Shown here in pieces: positions 35,749-45,971 of a stretch of DNA of 64,000 nucleotides (positions within the stretch are counted from its first letter, which is position 1; every line of letters begins with the position of its first letter). Below the pieces are notes generated by a model. It saw nothing but the letters and a program-made list of their open reading frames with translations, was not told the DNA's origin and did no database searches. This DNA is from Jatrophihabitans sp. GAS493 (GTDB lineage Bacteria > Actinomycetota > Actinomycetes > Mycobacteriales > Jatrophihabitantaceae), in the NCBI RefSeq assembly GCF_900230215.1, contig NZ_LT907982.1, positions 1,674,001 through 1,738,000 on the forward strand, written 5' to 3'. A program made the translations under genes and the position numbers.

Positions 35749-36509
35749 GCGTCACACTCGCCCGCGCCGATGGCATCGCACGCATCACCATCGACAACCC
35801 CGGCCGTCGCAATGCGCTGACCCCCGCCGATTTCGCGACACTCCGTGACCTGCTCGGCGAGGTCGCGGATACCCCCGGCGACCGCGTGCTGATCGTCGCC
35901 GGTGCCGGCGGAACGTTCTGCGCCGGAGCGGATCTGTCGGATGGCCCTCCCGAGTCCTCGGTGATCGCGGCGATGCGCCCCATCCATGAGACGGCCCGCG
36001 CGCTACACCGGCTGCCCCAGCCGGTGATCGCGGCGGTCGAGGGGCATGCCGTCGGAGCCGGGATGAGCCTCGCCCTCGGCTGCGACATCGTCCTGGCCTC
36101 GACCTCGGCGAAGTTCAGCCAGATCTTCGTCAAGCGCGGTCTGTCACCCGACTTCGGCAGTTCCTGGTTGCTGCCGCGGCTGGTAGGAGTTCACATGGCC
36201 AAACGACTGGCGCTGCTCGGTGACATCATCGATGCCCAAGAGGCGTTGCGATTGGGCATCGTCGCTGAAGTAAGTGAACCCGATGACTTCCAGCAGACCG
36301 TGGACCGATGGGCCGGTCGGCTGGCGGAGGGCCCGCCGATGGCGATGGCATTCACCAAGCAGTTGATCGATCAGTCGTTCTCGACGAGCTTCGACGACGC
36401 CCTCGATGCGGAGGCGGCGGTCGCCGCCGTGAACAGTGTGTCCGAGGACGCCACCGAGGCGTTCAAGGCCTTCGCCGAAAAGCGCACGCCGACCTTCAAG
36501 GGACGCTGA
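35745..36509 (+). CDS. crotonase-family protein, isomerase-like active site
   Basis: 254-aa crotonase. VAGAGGTFCAGADLSDG forms the oxyanion hole. AVGAGMSLALGCDIVLA lacks the first hydratase Glu, and FSQIFVKRGLSPDFGSSWLL lacks the second but has the SPDFG Asp common in enoyl-CoA isomerases and in several actinobacterial EchA proteins. Probably shifts a double bond rather than hydrating it. GTG start overlaps the ligase stop; longer readings lie inside the ligase gene. Convergent with the SDR gene, whose stop is eight bases away. Confidence 0.86.
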   Translation: MSVTLARADGIARITIDNPGRRNALTPADFATLRDLLGEVADTPGDRVLIVAGAGGTFCAGADLSDGPPESSVIAAMRPIHETARALHRLPQPVIAAVEGHAVGAGMSLALGCDIVLASTSAKFSQIFVKRGLSPDFGSSWLLPRLVGVHMAKRLALLGDIIDAQEALRLGIVAEVSEPDDFQQTVDRWAGRLAEGPPMAMAFTKQLIDQSFSTSFDDALDAEAAVAAVNSVSEDATEAFKAFAEKRTPTFKGR

Positions 36510-36516
36510 CGGGCGT

Positions 36517-37401
36517 TCAACTATTCGGTAGCGCTACCGCGTCGTTCGGGATCGTCCAGTTGCTGGTGTCGAGGACCTCGCCGATGTGGGCAGCGATATC
36601 CTCCGGGGTGGCGTCCGGGTTGGTGTAACCGGCGGTCTCTCCGATGAAGTCGCGGGCAAACCGTCCAGCGGTGGCGAAGATGATCTCGCCGCTGAGGCTG
36701 CATGATTCGTGCACCAGGTAGGCCACAGCCGGCGCGACCTTGTCAGGCGACATGGCCGCGTGCAGGTTGTCAGGAAGCATCGCGGCGGTCATGGCGGTGG
36801 CCGCCCCCGGGGAGAGGATGTTGACCCCGATCCCGTACTTGGCGCCTTCGATGGCCAAGGTGCGTCCCAGGCCCACCATGGCCGCCTTCGCGGACGCGTA
36901 GTTGGCCTGTCCGGGGTTGCCGAAGAGGCCGGCGACCGAGGTTGTCACGAGCACCCGGCCATACTGCTGCTCACGTAGATGGCCCCAGGCGGCCCGGGTC
37001 AGCTGCAGAGCTCCGTGCAGGTGAACGGCGAAAACATCATTGATCTCTTCGTCCGACATCTTTCCGAATGACCTGTCGCGCAGGATGCCCGCGTTGTTGA
37101 TCACGATGTCGACCCGGCCATAGGCGTCCAAGGCGGTCTGGACGAGCGCCGCCCCGGCGCCGGGATCGGCGATCGAGGCGTTGTGTGCGACCGCGTCGCC
37201 GCCGGCGGCCACGATGTCGGCGACCGTCCGTGCCGCCGGCGTGGTGCTCTGGCCGTCGTCGAGGTCTATCTTGACATCGATGTCGTTGACGACGACCTTG
37301 GCGCCCCTCGACGCGAGCAGGCTCGAGTAGGCGCGGCCGAGGCCACCTCCTCCGCCGGTGATGATGGCGACGCGGCCGTCGAAACGAAGTTGCTCGGTCA
37401 A
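36517..37401 (-). CDS. SDR, (3R)-hydroxyacyl-CoA dehydrogenase type (MFE-2/Fox2-like)
   Basis: 294-aa SDR resembling the dehydrogenase domain of peroxisomal multifunctional enzyme 2. IITGGGGGLGRAYSSLLASR, VVVNDIDVKID (Asp for NAD), INNAGILRDRSFGKM, NYASAKAAMVGLGRT with catalytic Tyr and Lys, and ILSPGAATAMT. Members oxidise 3-hydroxyacyl-CoAs and often work with MaoC-type hydratases such as the one at 41470. TTG 37401 is chosen because GGAGG lies seven bases upstream; longer readings run into the divergent promoter region. Shares dyad 10 with the thiolase gene. Confidence 0.88.
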   Translation of the reverse strand: MTEQLRFDGRVAIITGGGGGLGRAYSSLLASRGAKVVVNDIDVKIDLDDGQSTTPAARTVADIVAAGGDAVAHNASIADPGAGAALVQTALDAYGRVDIVINNAGILRDRSFGKMSDEEINDVFAVHLHGALQLTRAAWGHLREQQYGRVLVTTSVAGLFGNPGQANYASAKAAMVGLGRTLAIEGAKYGIGVNILSPGAATAMTAAMLPDNLHAAMSPDKVAPAVAYLVHESCSLSGEIIFATAGRFARDFIGETAGYTNPDATPEDIAAHIGEVLDTSNWTIPNDAVALPNS

Positions 37402-37452
37402 GGTTCTACCTCCGGATTCGGTGCCGCGTGGACAGCGGCGATGCAACTATAG

Positions 37453-37468
37453 CCAACCGTGCAGTTGG
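37453..37468. promoter_or_regulatory. cluster dyad operator 10
   Basis: CCAACCGTGCAGTTGG, perfect arms, nearly identical to operator 2. It lies in the divergent gap between the SDR (37401, minus) and thiolase (37487, plus), directly upstream of the thiolase -10 box. Confidence 0.78.
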
Positions 37469-37473
37469 TTTGC

Positions 37474-37479
37474 TAGCGT
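37474..37479 (+). promoter_or_regulatory. -10 box TAGCGT for a leaderless thiolase transcript
   Basis: TAGCGT followed by seven bases and GTG 37487, the same geometry as at 27983. No ribosome-binding site is present before the GTG, which supports leaderless translation. Confidence 0.6.
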
Positions 37480-37486
37480 TTGAACT

Positions 37487-38706
<1,220 letters not shown>

Positions 38707-38710
<4 letters not shown>

Positions 38711-40422
38711 ACCGGCCCATGTCCGACGTAACCCGACCCCTTACCGTCGCCGAGGCGGCCGCGGTGCTTACCTCGCCCGGAGCGCGCTACGAACTCGAAG
38801 ACGTGGTCGTGGATGGCCGCTCGCTGCGGCGGTACAAGAACGCGCCCAGGCATATGCGGGACATCTTCGTCGCGACGGGGGTGTATGCCGACCGTGATGC
38901 CATCGTCTACCAGGACGAGCGCCTGACCTACGGTCAGCTCTACGTGTGCGTCGGCGAGCTCGCTTGGGCGATGCGGGAGCGGTTCGGGATCTCCCGTGGC
39001 GACCGGGTCGCGCTACTGATGCGCAACTTGCCCGAGTACATCGTGGCATTCTGGGCCGCCCAGGTGCTCGGCGCGATCGCCGTTCCGCTGAACGCCTGGT
39101 GGTCGGAGTCGGAGCTGCGCACCGGCCTGGACAACGCCGAACCGCAGCTGCTGATCGTCGACGGCGAGCGATTCGAGCGCCTCGGCGAGGCGCTCGAGGA
39201 CCTGGGCGTGCCCCAGGTGATAGTGACGCGCCACGAGGGCGAGCTGCCGGCGGGCGTGCTCGACTGGGAGCAGGCCCTCGCCGCCGGCGCGGGTTACGAC
39301 GGCCTGCCCCCCGCACCCGAGCTGTCCTCGGACGATCCGGCGACCATCATCTACACCTCCGGCACAACGGGACATCCGAAGGGCGCCGTCGCGACGTCGC
39401 GCAACCATCTCGCGTTGATCATGACAGCTGGCTACCAGTCCGAATTGGCGGCTCTGACTGCGTCGCGGCCGCCCGCAGCGCGGCCCACGGCACAGCCCAC
39501 TCTGCTCAACACGTTGCCGATGTTCCACATCGGCGGGATCTCCTCGCTTTACTGTTCCGCGGCGGGCGGAGTGAAGCAGGTCTTGATGTACAAGTGGGAC
39601 TCGGAGGACGCGCTGCGGCTGTTCGCCGACGAGGAGGTTACCAACATCTCGGCGGTCCCTACGGTGCTGCGCCGGCTGCTTGAAGCGGCCGCCGCCAGTG
39701 GCCAGCGGTTGGAGACGCTAAGTGGTGCCGGCGTCGGCGGCGGGCCTGGTGCGGGTGAACTCGCCGATGCCCTGGCCGCGGCAATCGGCCCCGATTCACT
39801 CATCAATCACGGGTACGGCCTGACCGAGACGACGTCGTCGGTGACTCAGCACATCGGCTCGTCTTACTTCGCCCGGCCGGCCAGCGCGGGCCCAGCGGTG
39901 CCGGGCGCCGAGGTCCGCATCGTCAACGAGAATCGGGAAGCCGGGCTCGGCGAGCCGGGTGAGATCTGGGTACGCGGCCCGCAGGTGATCTCTGAATACT
40001 GGCGCAACCCCGAGGCGACGGCCGAGTCCATGGTCCACGGCTGGTTCCGTACCGGCGACGTCGGCGCGCTCGACGCGGATCACTACCTCACCATCCTGGA
40101 CCGGGAGAAGGATGTGGTCATCCGGGGCGGCGAAAACGTGTACTCCGTCGAGGTGGAGACCGTGATCGCCTCTCACCCGGACGTCGCCGACGTGGCCGTG
40201 GTTGGCCTGCCGGATCCCGATCTGGGCGAGATCGTCGCCGCCGTGGTCGTGCCACGGGACGGCCTGACCCTCAACGAAGCCGAATTGCGGGCCAAGGTCG
40301 CCAGCAGCGTGGCGACGTTCAAGGTCCCGACTGTGTGGTGGATCCGACCGGAACCGTTGCCCCGCAATGCGACGGCCAAGGTGCTCAAGCATGAGCTGCG
40401 CCGTACTTTCCCCAGGGTGTGA
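38707..40422 (+). CDS. AMP-forming acyl-CoA ligase
   Basis: About 571-aa ANL ligase with an N-terminal extension (VAEAAAVLTSPGARYELEDV) before the usual start. A3 IIYTSGTTGHPKGAVA, A5 NHGYGLTETTSSV, A7 WFRTGDVGALDAD, A8 DREKDVVIRGGENVYSVEVE, A10 LPRNATAKVLKHELR. The CAIC-like N-terminal block and the gap between A3 and A5 fit fatty- or aryl-acid ligases. GTG 38707 overlaps the thiolase stop; ATG 38719 is an alternative four codons later. Convergent with the kinase gene, ten bases from its stop. Confidence 0.87.
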
Positions 40423-40432
40423 CGGATTCCCG

Positions 40433-41473
40433 TCAGTTACCGGCGAGCAGGTCGCCCGCGATCCCGAGCCAGGTCCCGGCCGCGATCCCGAACTTGGTGA
40501 TATCTGTGTCATCGTTCATCACGCCTGACTGGTAGCGCTTGGCCGCGCGCAACCCCGTGCCGGCCAACCGCCAGCAGGCGAAGGCATGGTAGTAGCCCAC
40601 CTGGTCCAGATCGGTATCGGTGAGCGACACGTACCGGTCGAGGGCCGCTCCCAGCGAGATTGAGCCGGCCGACCCAGTCGGCATGCGGGCACCCAGGACG
40701 GCTTCGGCCGGGGGGTTCCAGAAGGCCGCCAACAGCCCCAGATCGGCCAGCGGGTCGCCGAGGGTGACGAGCTCCCAGTCGAGGAGTGCCCGCACCTCTC
40801 CGTCATCGCCGACGATTGCGTTGCCGAGCCGGTAGTCACCGTGCACGATCCGCGGTGCGGTGTCCTCGGGCTGTCGCCTGCGCAGAGTCTCTCCGAGCGA
40901 GTTCATCAGCTCGACCTGCTTCTCGGTTTCGGGGATACGCGCCTCGTTGGCCACCGATAGCCAGCGCCGCATTTGCCGACTCAGGTAGTTCGCGCGCGGC
41001 CCGAGGTCACCCAGTCCGACCTCGTCCGGGTCGACCCGGTGCAGTGTGGCGAGGGTGTCGACGATGTTCATCGTCGCCGAGTTCAGCGCATCGGGTGACA
41101 GCAGGGTTCGAGCCTTCTGCTCGTCGTCGATGACGTACCCCTCGACAAAATCGGTGATGTGGCACGGGAGGCCCAGCGGGCTGTCAGCCGTTCCGGTGTA
41201 GCGCACCCGCGGAACGGGTACCGGCGTAGCCGCCAGGGCCGCCATTGCGCGGGCTTCGCGACCGGTGTCGTGTGCGCCGCCAGAGTGGTTGCCGGACGGC
41301 GGGTGCCGCAGCACCCACACATGACCGGCGATGTCGGTGACGCGGTAGGTCAGCATGCTGTAGCCGCCGGCGATTCGTGAGAACGTGAACGGTCCGACGG
41401 CGTCGGGAAGGATGTCGGCCAGCCAGGCCGTGATCCCCGCGGGCACGGCCTCATCGAGAGTCAGGGAGGTCAT
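40433..41473 (-). CDS. APH-fold phosphotransferase, ACAD10/11-N-terminal-like
   Basis: 346-aa kinase of the aminoglycoside-phosphotransferase fold. RIAGGYSMLTYRVTD is the nucleotide loop, VWVLRHPP holds the ATP Lys/Arg strand, RIVHGDYRLGNAIV is the catalytic loop with Asp, and LLDWELVTLGDPLADLG is the metal-binding Asp. The match is to the kinase domain joined to acyl-CoA dehydrogenases in ACAD10/11 and to LvaA-type kinases of levulinate catabolism, not to antibiotic-resistance enzymes. A plausible job is phosphorylation of a 4-hydroxyacyl-CoA so that it can be dehydrated. ATG 41473 overlaps the stop of the MaoC-type gene, with which it forms an operon. Confidence 0.85.
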   Translation of the reverse strand: MTSLTLDEAVPAGITAWLADILPDAVGPFTFSRIAGGYSMLTYRVTDIAGHVWVLRHPPSGNHSGGAHDTGREARAMAALAATPVPVPRVRYTGTADSPLGLPCHITDFVEGYVIDDEQKARTLLSPDALNSATMNIVDTLATLHRVDPDEVGLGDLGPRANYLSRQMRRWLSVANEARIPETEKQVELMNSLGETLRRRQPEDTAPRIVHGDYRLGNAIVGDDGEVRALLDWELVTLGDPLADLGLLAAFWNPPAEAVLGARMPTGSAGSISLGAALDRYVSLTDTDLDQVGYYHAFACWRLAGTGLRAAKRYQSGVMNDDTDITKFGIAAGTWLGIAGDLLAGN

Positions 41474-42333
41474 CGCCCCGCCACTATGACTTCGGCATTC
41501 AGAACCGAGGCGTCGTCGCGTTGCGGCACACTGCTGATCAGCGTGATCTTGTTGCCCTCCCGCCATGCCTTCGTGCGGATCGTCTCGCCGGGCAGCACGA
41601 TGCCGGTGAAGATGCCCTCATATACCCGGACACCGTCGGCGTTGCCGTCGAGGAGGTGTGTGACCGCCGCTTTCAGCACGATGCCGTACGTGGCCAGGCC
41701 GTGCAGAATGGGTCGCTCAAAGCCAACCCTCCTGGCGAACTCAGGATCGCTGTGCAGTGGATTTCGGTCCCCCAGCAGGCGGTACAGCAGTGCCTGCTGG
41801 GGGAGGGTCTCCGTGTCGAACACCGCATCGGGGGAACGTTCGGGGGCGGTGATACTCAGTGTGGTCCCGCGATCTCCGCCGAAGCCGCCTTCACCTCTGG
41901 CGAAGATCCGCATCGTCGAGGTCCACAGGTGGCCGCCGTCGCCGTCGGTGACATCGGTCGCCAGCTCGATCACGGCAGCTGAGCCCTTGTCCTGGATCGC
42001 CGCGATGTGCGTCGAGGCGACGCCCTCGGCCGAGGTCGGTAGTGGGGCGTTGATCTCGATGCGCTGGCTTCCGTGCAGGATCTTCGACAGGTTTATGTCG
42101 ATCCCCGGCCAGTCCAGGCCCGGAGGCTGCGTCTCGCGCAGCGAAGGCGCGACGACGGCGAACGTCGGAAGGACCTGCAGGTGCGGTTCCGTCGCATAGC
42201 TCAGCTGTCGGGCATCCGTCGGCGGGTTGCCGTAGCCGATCGCCAGCTGGTACAGCAGGACGTCGTCGGGCCGCCAGTGCACATCGAGCTGGCGAGGAAT
42301 CGAGGGCAGCGCCCGGGTGAGATCGATCGGCAC
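41470..42333 (-). CDS. MaoC-type (2-enoyl-CoA hydratase 2) double-hotdog protein
   Basis: 287-aa protein with two hotdog halves. The C-terminal half carries LYRLLGDRNPLHSDPEFARR and FERPILHGLATYG, the Asp/His catalytic motif of (R)-specific hydratases; the N-terminal half (DVLLYQLAIGYGNP) is the substrate-binding partner, as in MFE-2 hydratase domains. It would give (3R)-hydroxyacyl-CoAs, the substrate type expected for the SDR at 36517. GTG start at 42333 follows a weak AGCAGG. First gene of an operon with the kinase; dyad 11 lies upstream, shared with the divergent LLM gene. Confidence 0.9.
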   Translation of the reverse strand: MPIDLTRALPSIPRQLDVHWRPDDVLLYQLAIGYGNPPTDARQLSYATEPHLQVLPTFAVVAPSLRETQPPGLDWPGIDINLSKILHGSQRIEINAPLPTSAEGVASTHIAAIQDKGSAAVIELATDVTDGDGGHLWTSTMRIFARGEGGFGGDRGTTLSITAPERSPDAVFDTETLPQQALLYRLLGDRNPLHSDPEFARRVGFERPILHGLATYGIVLKAAVTHLLDGNADGVRVYEGIFTGIVLPGETIRTKAWREGNKITLISSVPQRDDASVLNAEVIVAGR

Positions 42334-42423
42334 GTGATACCTGCTTCGGGAGTCGAGCTGTGGAGGTGCGAACCGCAGCCGGCCCAGACCTCATACGTAG
42401 CAATGCTGTCGACGAGACCGTAC

Positions 42424-42439
42424 CCGACTACTCGGTTGG
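42424..42439. promoter_or_regulatory. cluster dyad operator 11
   Basis: CCGACTACTCGGTTGG, in the divergent gap between the MaoC-type gene and the LLM gene. On the plus strand it runs directly into TATCGT (42440-42445), a possible -10 box. Confidence 0.7.
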
Positions 42440-42525
42440 TATCGTGTCAAGGCGGCCGGTGTCCGTCAAGTAGTCGTGATGAATCGGACGGACCGGGACA
42501 ACCAGATGATGGGATGGAGGCATCG

Positions 42526-43527
42526 ATGGCTCAACTGGTTCGGCGCCTGGGTATGACGCTGCCGTTCGGCGACGACCGACTCGACGTGCTGCCGGCGGTG
42601 CTGGCCAAGCTCGCAGCCGCTGGATACTCCGACGCCTGGACGAGCGAATTGGCCGCAACCGACGCCTTCGCGCCACTATTGGTCTCCGCCCTGTCGCAGC
42701 CCCAATTGCAGCTGGGCACCTCTATCGCCGGGGTCTTCTCGCGTAGCCCTGCATTGCTGGCCATGAACGCTCTCGCCGTTGCCGAACTGAGCCCGCATCC
42801 CGTCCACGTCGGCGTCGGGGCATCGAGTAAGACGATGGTAGAGGGCTGGCACGGCGCGCAGTTCGTCAAACCATTCGAGAGGGTCCGCGACACTGTGCGA
42901 TTCCTGCGTTTGGCCTTCACCGGCGAACGGGTCAGCTACCGAGGCGATACGTTCTCGATCGACGGATTCCGCCTAGACCGTGCTCCCGAACGGCGCCCAC
43001 GCGTGCTGGTGGCGGCGTTGCGCGAGCGAATGCTCAGGCTGGCCGGACAGGAGGCCGACGGCGTCATCCTCAACTGGCTCAGCCCAGCCGACGTCGCGCG
43101 GGTTGTGCCGTACGTGCTCGATCACAATCCGGGCGGCGACGTCGTGGCCCGGCTGTTCGTCGTCGCCGGCGATGACGTCGCGTTCGCCCGCGACGCGGCC
43201 CGGCGGCACGTCACGGCGTACCTGAACACCGGCGTATACGCGGCGTATCAGCAGTGGCTCGGCCGCGGACCGGCGCTGGAGGCGATGTGGCAGGCATGGC
43301 GGGCCGGTGACCGCGCGGCCGCGCTCGCCGCCGTTCCCGAATCGGTGGTCGACGAGTTGTTCATCACCGGCGACGCGGATGCGGTGTGGAGCCGTACCCG
43401 TGAGTACGTCGCGGCCGGCGTCACCGTGCCGGTGCTGTCGATCGGCGGTCCGCGGGACGTCGCCTGGGAGCTCGCGATCCAGCTCGGTCAGCGGTTCGCG
43501 GCCGAGTCAGCCGCGGTCCCGCAATGA
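42526..43527 (+). CDS. LLM-class flavin (F420-type) oxidoreductase
   Basis: 333-aa luciferase-like protein. GYSDAWTSELAATDAFAP, QLQLGTSIAGVFSRSPALLA, HPVHVGVGASSKTMVEGWHG, FDTVRFLRLAFTGE-like text and RPRVLVAALRERMLRLA fit the F420-dependent group that includes methylene-tetrahydromethanopterin reductase-like and hydride-transfer enzymes. ATG 42526 has GGAGG six bases upstream; longer readings overlap the divergent gene. The last 21 bases overlap the end of the convergent crotonase at 43507. Substrate unknown. Confidence 0.84.
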   Translation: MAQLVRRLGMTLPFGDDRLDVLPAVLAKLAAAGYSDAWTSELAATDAFAPLLVSALSQPQLQLGTSIAGVFSRSPALLAMNALAVAELSPHPVHVGVGASSKTMVEGWHGAQFVKPFERVRDTVRFLRLAFTGERVSYRGDTFSIDGFRLDRAPERRPRVLVAALRERMLRLAGQEADGVILNWLSPADVARVVPYVLDHNPGGDVVARLFVVAGDDVAFARDAARRHVTAYLNTGVYAAYQQWLGRGPALEAMWQAWRAGDRAAALAAVPESVVDELFITGDADAVWSRTREYVAAGVTVPVLSIGGPRDVAWELAIQLGQRFAAESAAVPQ

Positions 43528-44214
43528 GGCGATGAGGCCGGCGGCCAGCGCCTGTTCGCGCCGGTCGGCGGCGTCGCCGAACTGATCGCGGGTCAGGTCG
43601 AAGAGCGCCCGCACCTCGCCCGACGGGGCGGCGCTGGTGGCGGCGATAGCTGAGGCCAGCTCGATCGCCCGTGGCAGTAGTTGCTCGTGCGGCAGCAGTT
43701 CGTTGAGCAGCCCGATGCGCAGTGCCGTCGGCGCGTCGACGACGGTGCCGGCAAGCGAGATCTGCCGGGCCCAGGCCTGGCCGACCGCCTCCGGAAGCCG
43801 AGTACTCATGCCCCAAGCCGGTGTGAAACCGAGCCGGGCGTGGGTGTCGGCGAAGCTCGCACGCTCGCTGCCAATCCGGAAGTCGCAGGCCAAGCAGAGT
43901 TCGAGGCCGCCGGTGATCGCAGCCCCGTTCACCGCCCCGATCAGCGGTACCGGAGTGTGCCGGAAGGTGTGAATCGCCTCGGCGGGGAAGTCGTCGCCCG
44001 CTGCGATGCCGGCCAAGTCGACACCCGCGCAGAACGCCGGGTCGGCACCGGTCAGGACGATGGCCCGTGTCTCGCCGGCGGCGGCTGCGTCCTTGATCGC
44101 ATCGCTGAGATCCAGCAGGAGGGCCCGCGAGATCGCGTTCTTCTTCGCGGGCCGGTTCAGCGTCAGTACGACTACGCCGGGCGCAGGGCGCTCCGACAGG
44201 ACCAGATCGCTCAT
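43507..44214 (-). CDS. enoyl-CoA hydratase/isomerase family protein
   Basis: 235-aa crotonase. TGADPAFCAGVDLAGI is the oxyanion hole. AITGGLELCLACDF keeps the first catalytic Glu, while FADTHARLGFTPAWG has His in place of the second, so activity may be hydratase-like with an altered acid/base or isomerase-like. It is a little shorter than its relatives. AAGGAG precedes ATG 44214, and TATACT (44256-44261, minus strand) beside dyad 12 is a good -10 box. Its 3' end overlaps the LLM gene by 21 bases in convergent orientation. Confidence 0.85.
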   Translation of the reverse strand: MSDLVLSERPAPGVVVLTLNRPAKKNAISRALLLDLSDAIKDAAAAGETRAIVLTGADPAFCAGVDLAGIAAGDDFPAEAIHTFRHTPVPLIGAVNGAAITGGLELCLACDFRIGSERASFADTHARLGFTPAWGMSTRLPEAVGQAWARQISLAGTVVDAPTALRIGLLNELLPHEQLLPRAIELASAIAATSAAPSGEVRALFDLTRDQFGDAADRREQALAAGLIASLRDRG

Positions 44215-44262
44215 CGCCGGGTGCTCCTTGGTTGACGGATTCGCAGACCGGAGCGAGTATAA

Positions 44263-44278
44263 CCAACCGACCAGTTAG
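44263..44278. promoter_or_regulatory. cluster dyad operator 12
   Basis: CCAACCGACCAGTTAG, with one weak position in the right arm. It lies between the divergent crotonase and ligase genes; TATACT at 44256-44261 on the minus strand directly adjoins it. Confidence 0.72.
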
Positions 44279-44322
44279 TAATTGGAGCGGCGCTGACTCA
44301 GGCCTGACGATGAAGGACCATC

Positions 44323-45900
44323 ATGGACGAGAGCTCGTTGTTGACCGAATCGGTCGGGCAGATCCTGCTCCGGCAGGCGAAAACCCGTGGTGACGCCACT
44401 GCGCTGGCCTGGATGGACCGTGGCCCGGGCGGCGGTGACGGTGACGGCGGCGGTGACGGCATCCTGCGGCGCATGACCTATGGCCGACTGGCGGCCGCGG
44501 TGAACGCCGTCGCGCATCAGCTCGACCATCTGCCTCGCGGGGAGCGGGTGGTGGTCTGGGGCGCGAATTCGGTCGAGTGGGTCCTGGTCGAGTACGCCTG
44601 CGCCGCGCGCGGGCTTGTGCTGGTGGCGTACAACACCGCCTGGACCGACGCGGAGGCCAGCTCGGCAACCGAGCTGGTCGAACCAGCCCTCGTCTTCGCA
44701 GGCTCCGGGGGGCGCGCAGCGCCATTGCTGGAGCGGGCCGAGAGGCTGCCGGGAGCTCCACCGGTCCGCGCTCTGGCCGACTTGAGTCCACTGGTCGACG
44801 GCTCGGTCGCAGCGGCCTCGGACGCGTTTCTCGATGTGGCGCCGGGTGAGCCCTTCCTGATCCAGTTCACCTCGGGGACGACTGGCCGGGCCAAGGGCGC
44901 CGTCCTGACCCATCGGGCGGCCGTCAACAGTGCTTTCCTGCGGCTGCGGCCGACGACGTCGAGCGCGGATGTGACGCTGAACAGCGTGCCGTTCCACCAC
45001 GTTGGCGGATCGGTGTTCGTGCTGCTCGGCGCGTTGACGACCGGCAGCGCCCTCGTGGTTACCGACTCGTTCAACGCCGAGGAGTCGGTGCGTCTGCTCA
45101 CCGCTGCTCAGGTCACGCAGCTCGGTGGGGTGCCGACCATGGTCGAGCGCGTCCTGGACCGCCCGGACGCGGCGGCGGCCGTCAGCGGGCTGCGGATGGT
45201 TGCGCTGGGCGGCACCGACATCAGCCCGGCCCTCGTCCGCCGCATACGCGACGAGGTCGGGGCGGTGGTCATGGTTACCTACGGCCAGTCCGAGTGCCCG
45301 TTGATCTCGAACACCGCGGCCACCGACGCGCCCGAGCGGGTGGCTACGACCGCCGGACAGTCCGCCGAAGAGACCGAGATCTGCATCGTCGATGCCCGCA
45401 CCGGAGAGGAGGTGCCGGTCGGCGAAACCGGGGAGATTCTAGTGCGCTCGCCCATGGTCATGGAGGGCTACTTCCGCATGCCTGAGCAGACTGCGCAGAC
45501 GCTGCGCGCCGATGGTCTGTTGCGTACGGGCGATCTCGGATCGTTCGACGCCGACGGCTATCTGACCATCCGGGGCCGGCTGCGGGAGGTGATCATCCGC
45601 GGCGGCGAGAACATCTACCCGGCCGAGGTTGAGGCCGCGCTCGGGGAGCACCCCGATGTCCTCGCCTGTGCGGTGGTCGGGCTCGACGATCCGCACTTGG
45701 GCGAGCAGGTGGCCGCGAGCGTCGTCACCGTCGGCGACCGGGATCCCGCTGAGCTCGAAGCGTTCCTGGCCGATCGAGTGGCGCACTTCAAGATCCCCAG
45801 AACCTGGCGATTCGTGGCCGAACTGCCGGTGACGGCGTCTGGGAAAGTCCGTCGGACCGCCGTCCGAGATTCGATGCAATCGAGCATTAAACCCGTGTGA
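44323..45900 (+). CDS. AMP-forming acyl-CoA ligase
   Basis: 525-aa ANL ligase. A3 IQFTSGTTGRAKGAVLT, A5 VTYGQSECPLIS, A7 LLRTGDLGSFDADG, A8 GRLREVIIRGGENIYPAEVE, A10 LPVTASGKVRRTAVR. The GGENIYP form is that of medium-chain and aryl-CoA ligases. A Gly/Asp-rich run GPGGGDGDGGGDG near residue 40 is unusual for the family and probably a flexible loop. AAGGA precedes ATG 44323. It follows dyad 12 and precedes the transporter operon, which starts after dyad 13. Confidence 0.88.
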   Translation: MDESSLLTESVGQILLRQAKTRGDATALAWMDRGPGGGDGDGGGDGILRRMTYGRLAAAVNAVAHQLDHLPRGERVVVWGANSVEWVLVEYACAARGLVLVAYNTAWTDAEASSATELVEPALVFAGSGGRAAPLLERAERLPGAPPVRALADLSPLVDGSVAAASDAFLDVAPGEPFLIQFTSGTTGRAKGAVLTHRAAVNSAFLRLRPTTSSADVTLNSVPFHHVGGSVFVLLGALTTGSALVVTDSFNAEESVRLLTAAQVTQLGGVPTMVERVLDRPDAAAAVSGLRMVALGGTDISPALVRRIRDEVGAVVMVTYGQSECPLISNTAATDAPERVATTAGQSAEETEICIVDARTGEEVPVGETGEILVRSPMVMEGYFRMPEQTAQTLRADGLLRTGDLGSFDADGYLTIRGRLREVIIRGGENIYPAEVEAALGEHPDVLACAVVGLDDPHLGEQVAASVVTVGDRDPAELEAFLADRVAHFKIPRTWRFVAELPVTASGKVRRTAVRDSMQSSIKPV

Positions 45901-45937
45901 CGCTTGACATAGTCGACCTGAATGTGAGTGGCTGTAC

Positions 45938-45953
45938 CCAACCAACTGGTCAG
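45938..45953. promoter_or_regulatory. cluster dyad operator 13
   Basis: CCAACCAACTGGTCAG, a good left arm and imperfect right arm, 18 bases before the ABC ATPase start. A TTGACA lies upstream at 45904-45909, without a clear -10 box at standard spacing. Confidence 0.62.
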
Positions 45954-45971
45954 GTAAAGGATGAACGACCT

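Noticed and set aside
36516-36531. TCAACTATTCGGTAGC, a partial dyad match
   Set aside because: The right arm does not fit, and it lies at the 3' ends of two convergent genes, where an operator would have no promoter to control.
40433-41473. Aminoglycoside resistance gene
   Set aside because: The fold is shared, but the sequence and the overlap with a MaoC-type gene point to acyl-CoA metabolism.
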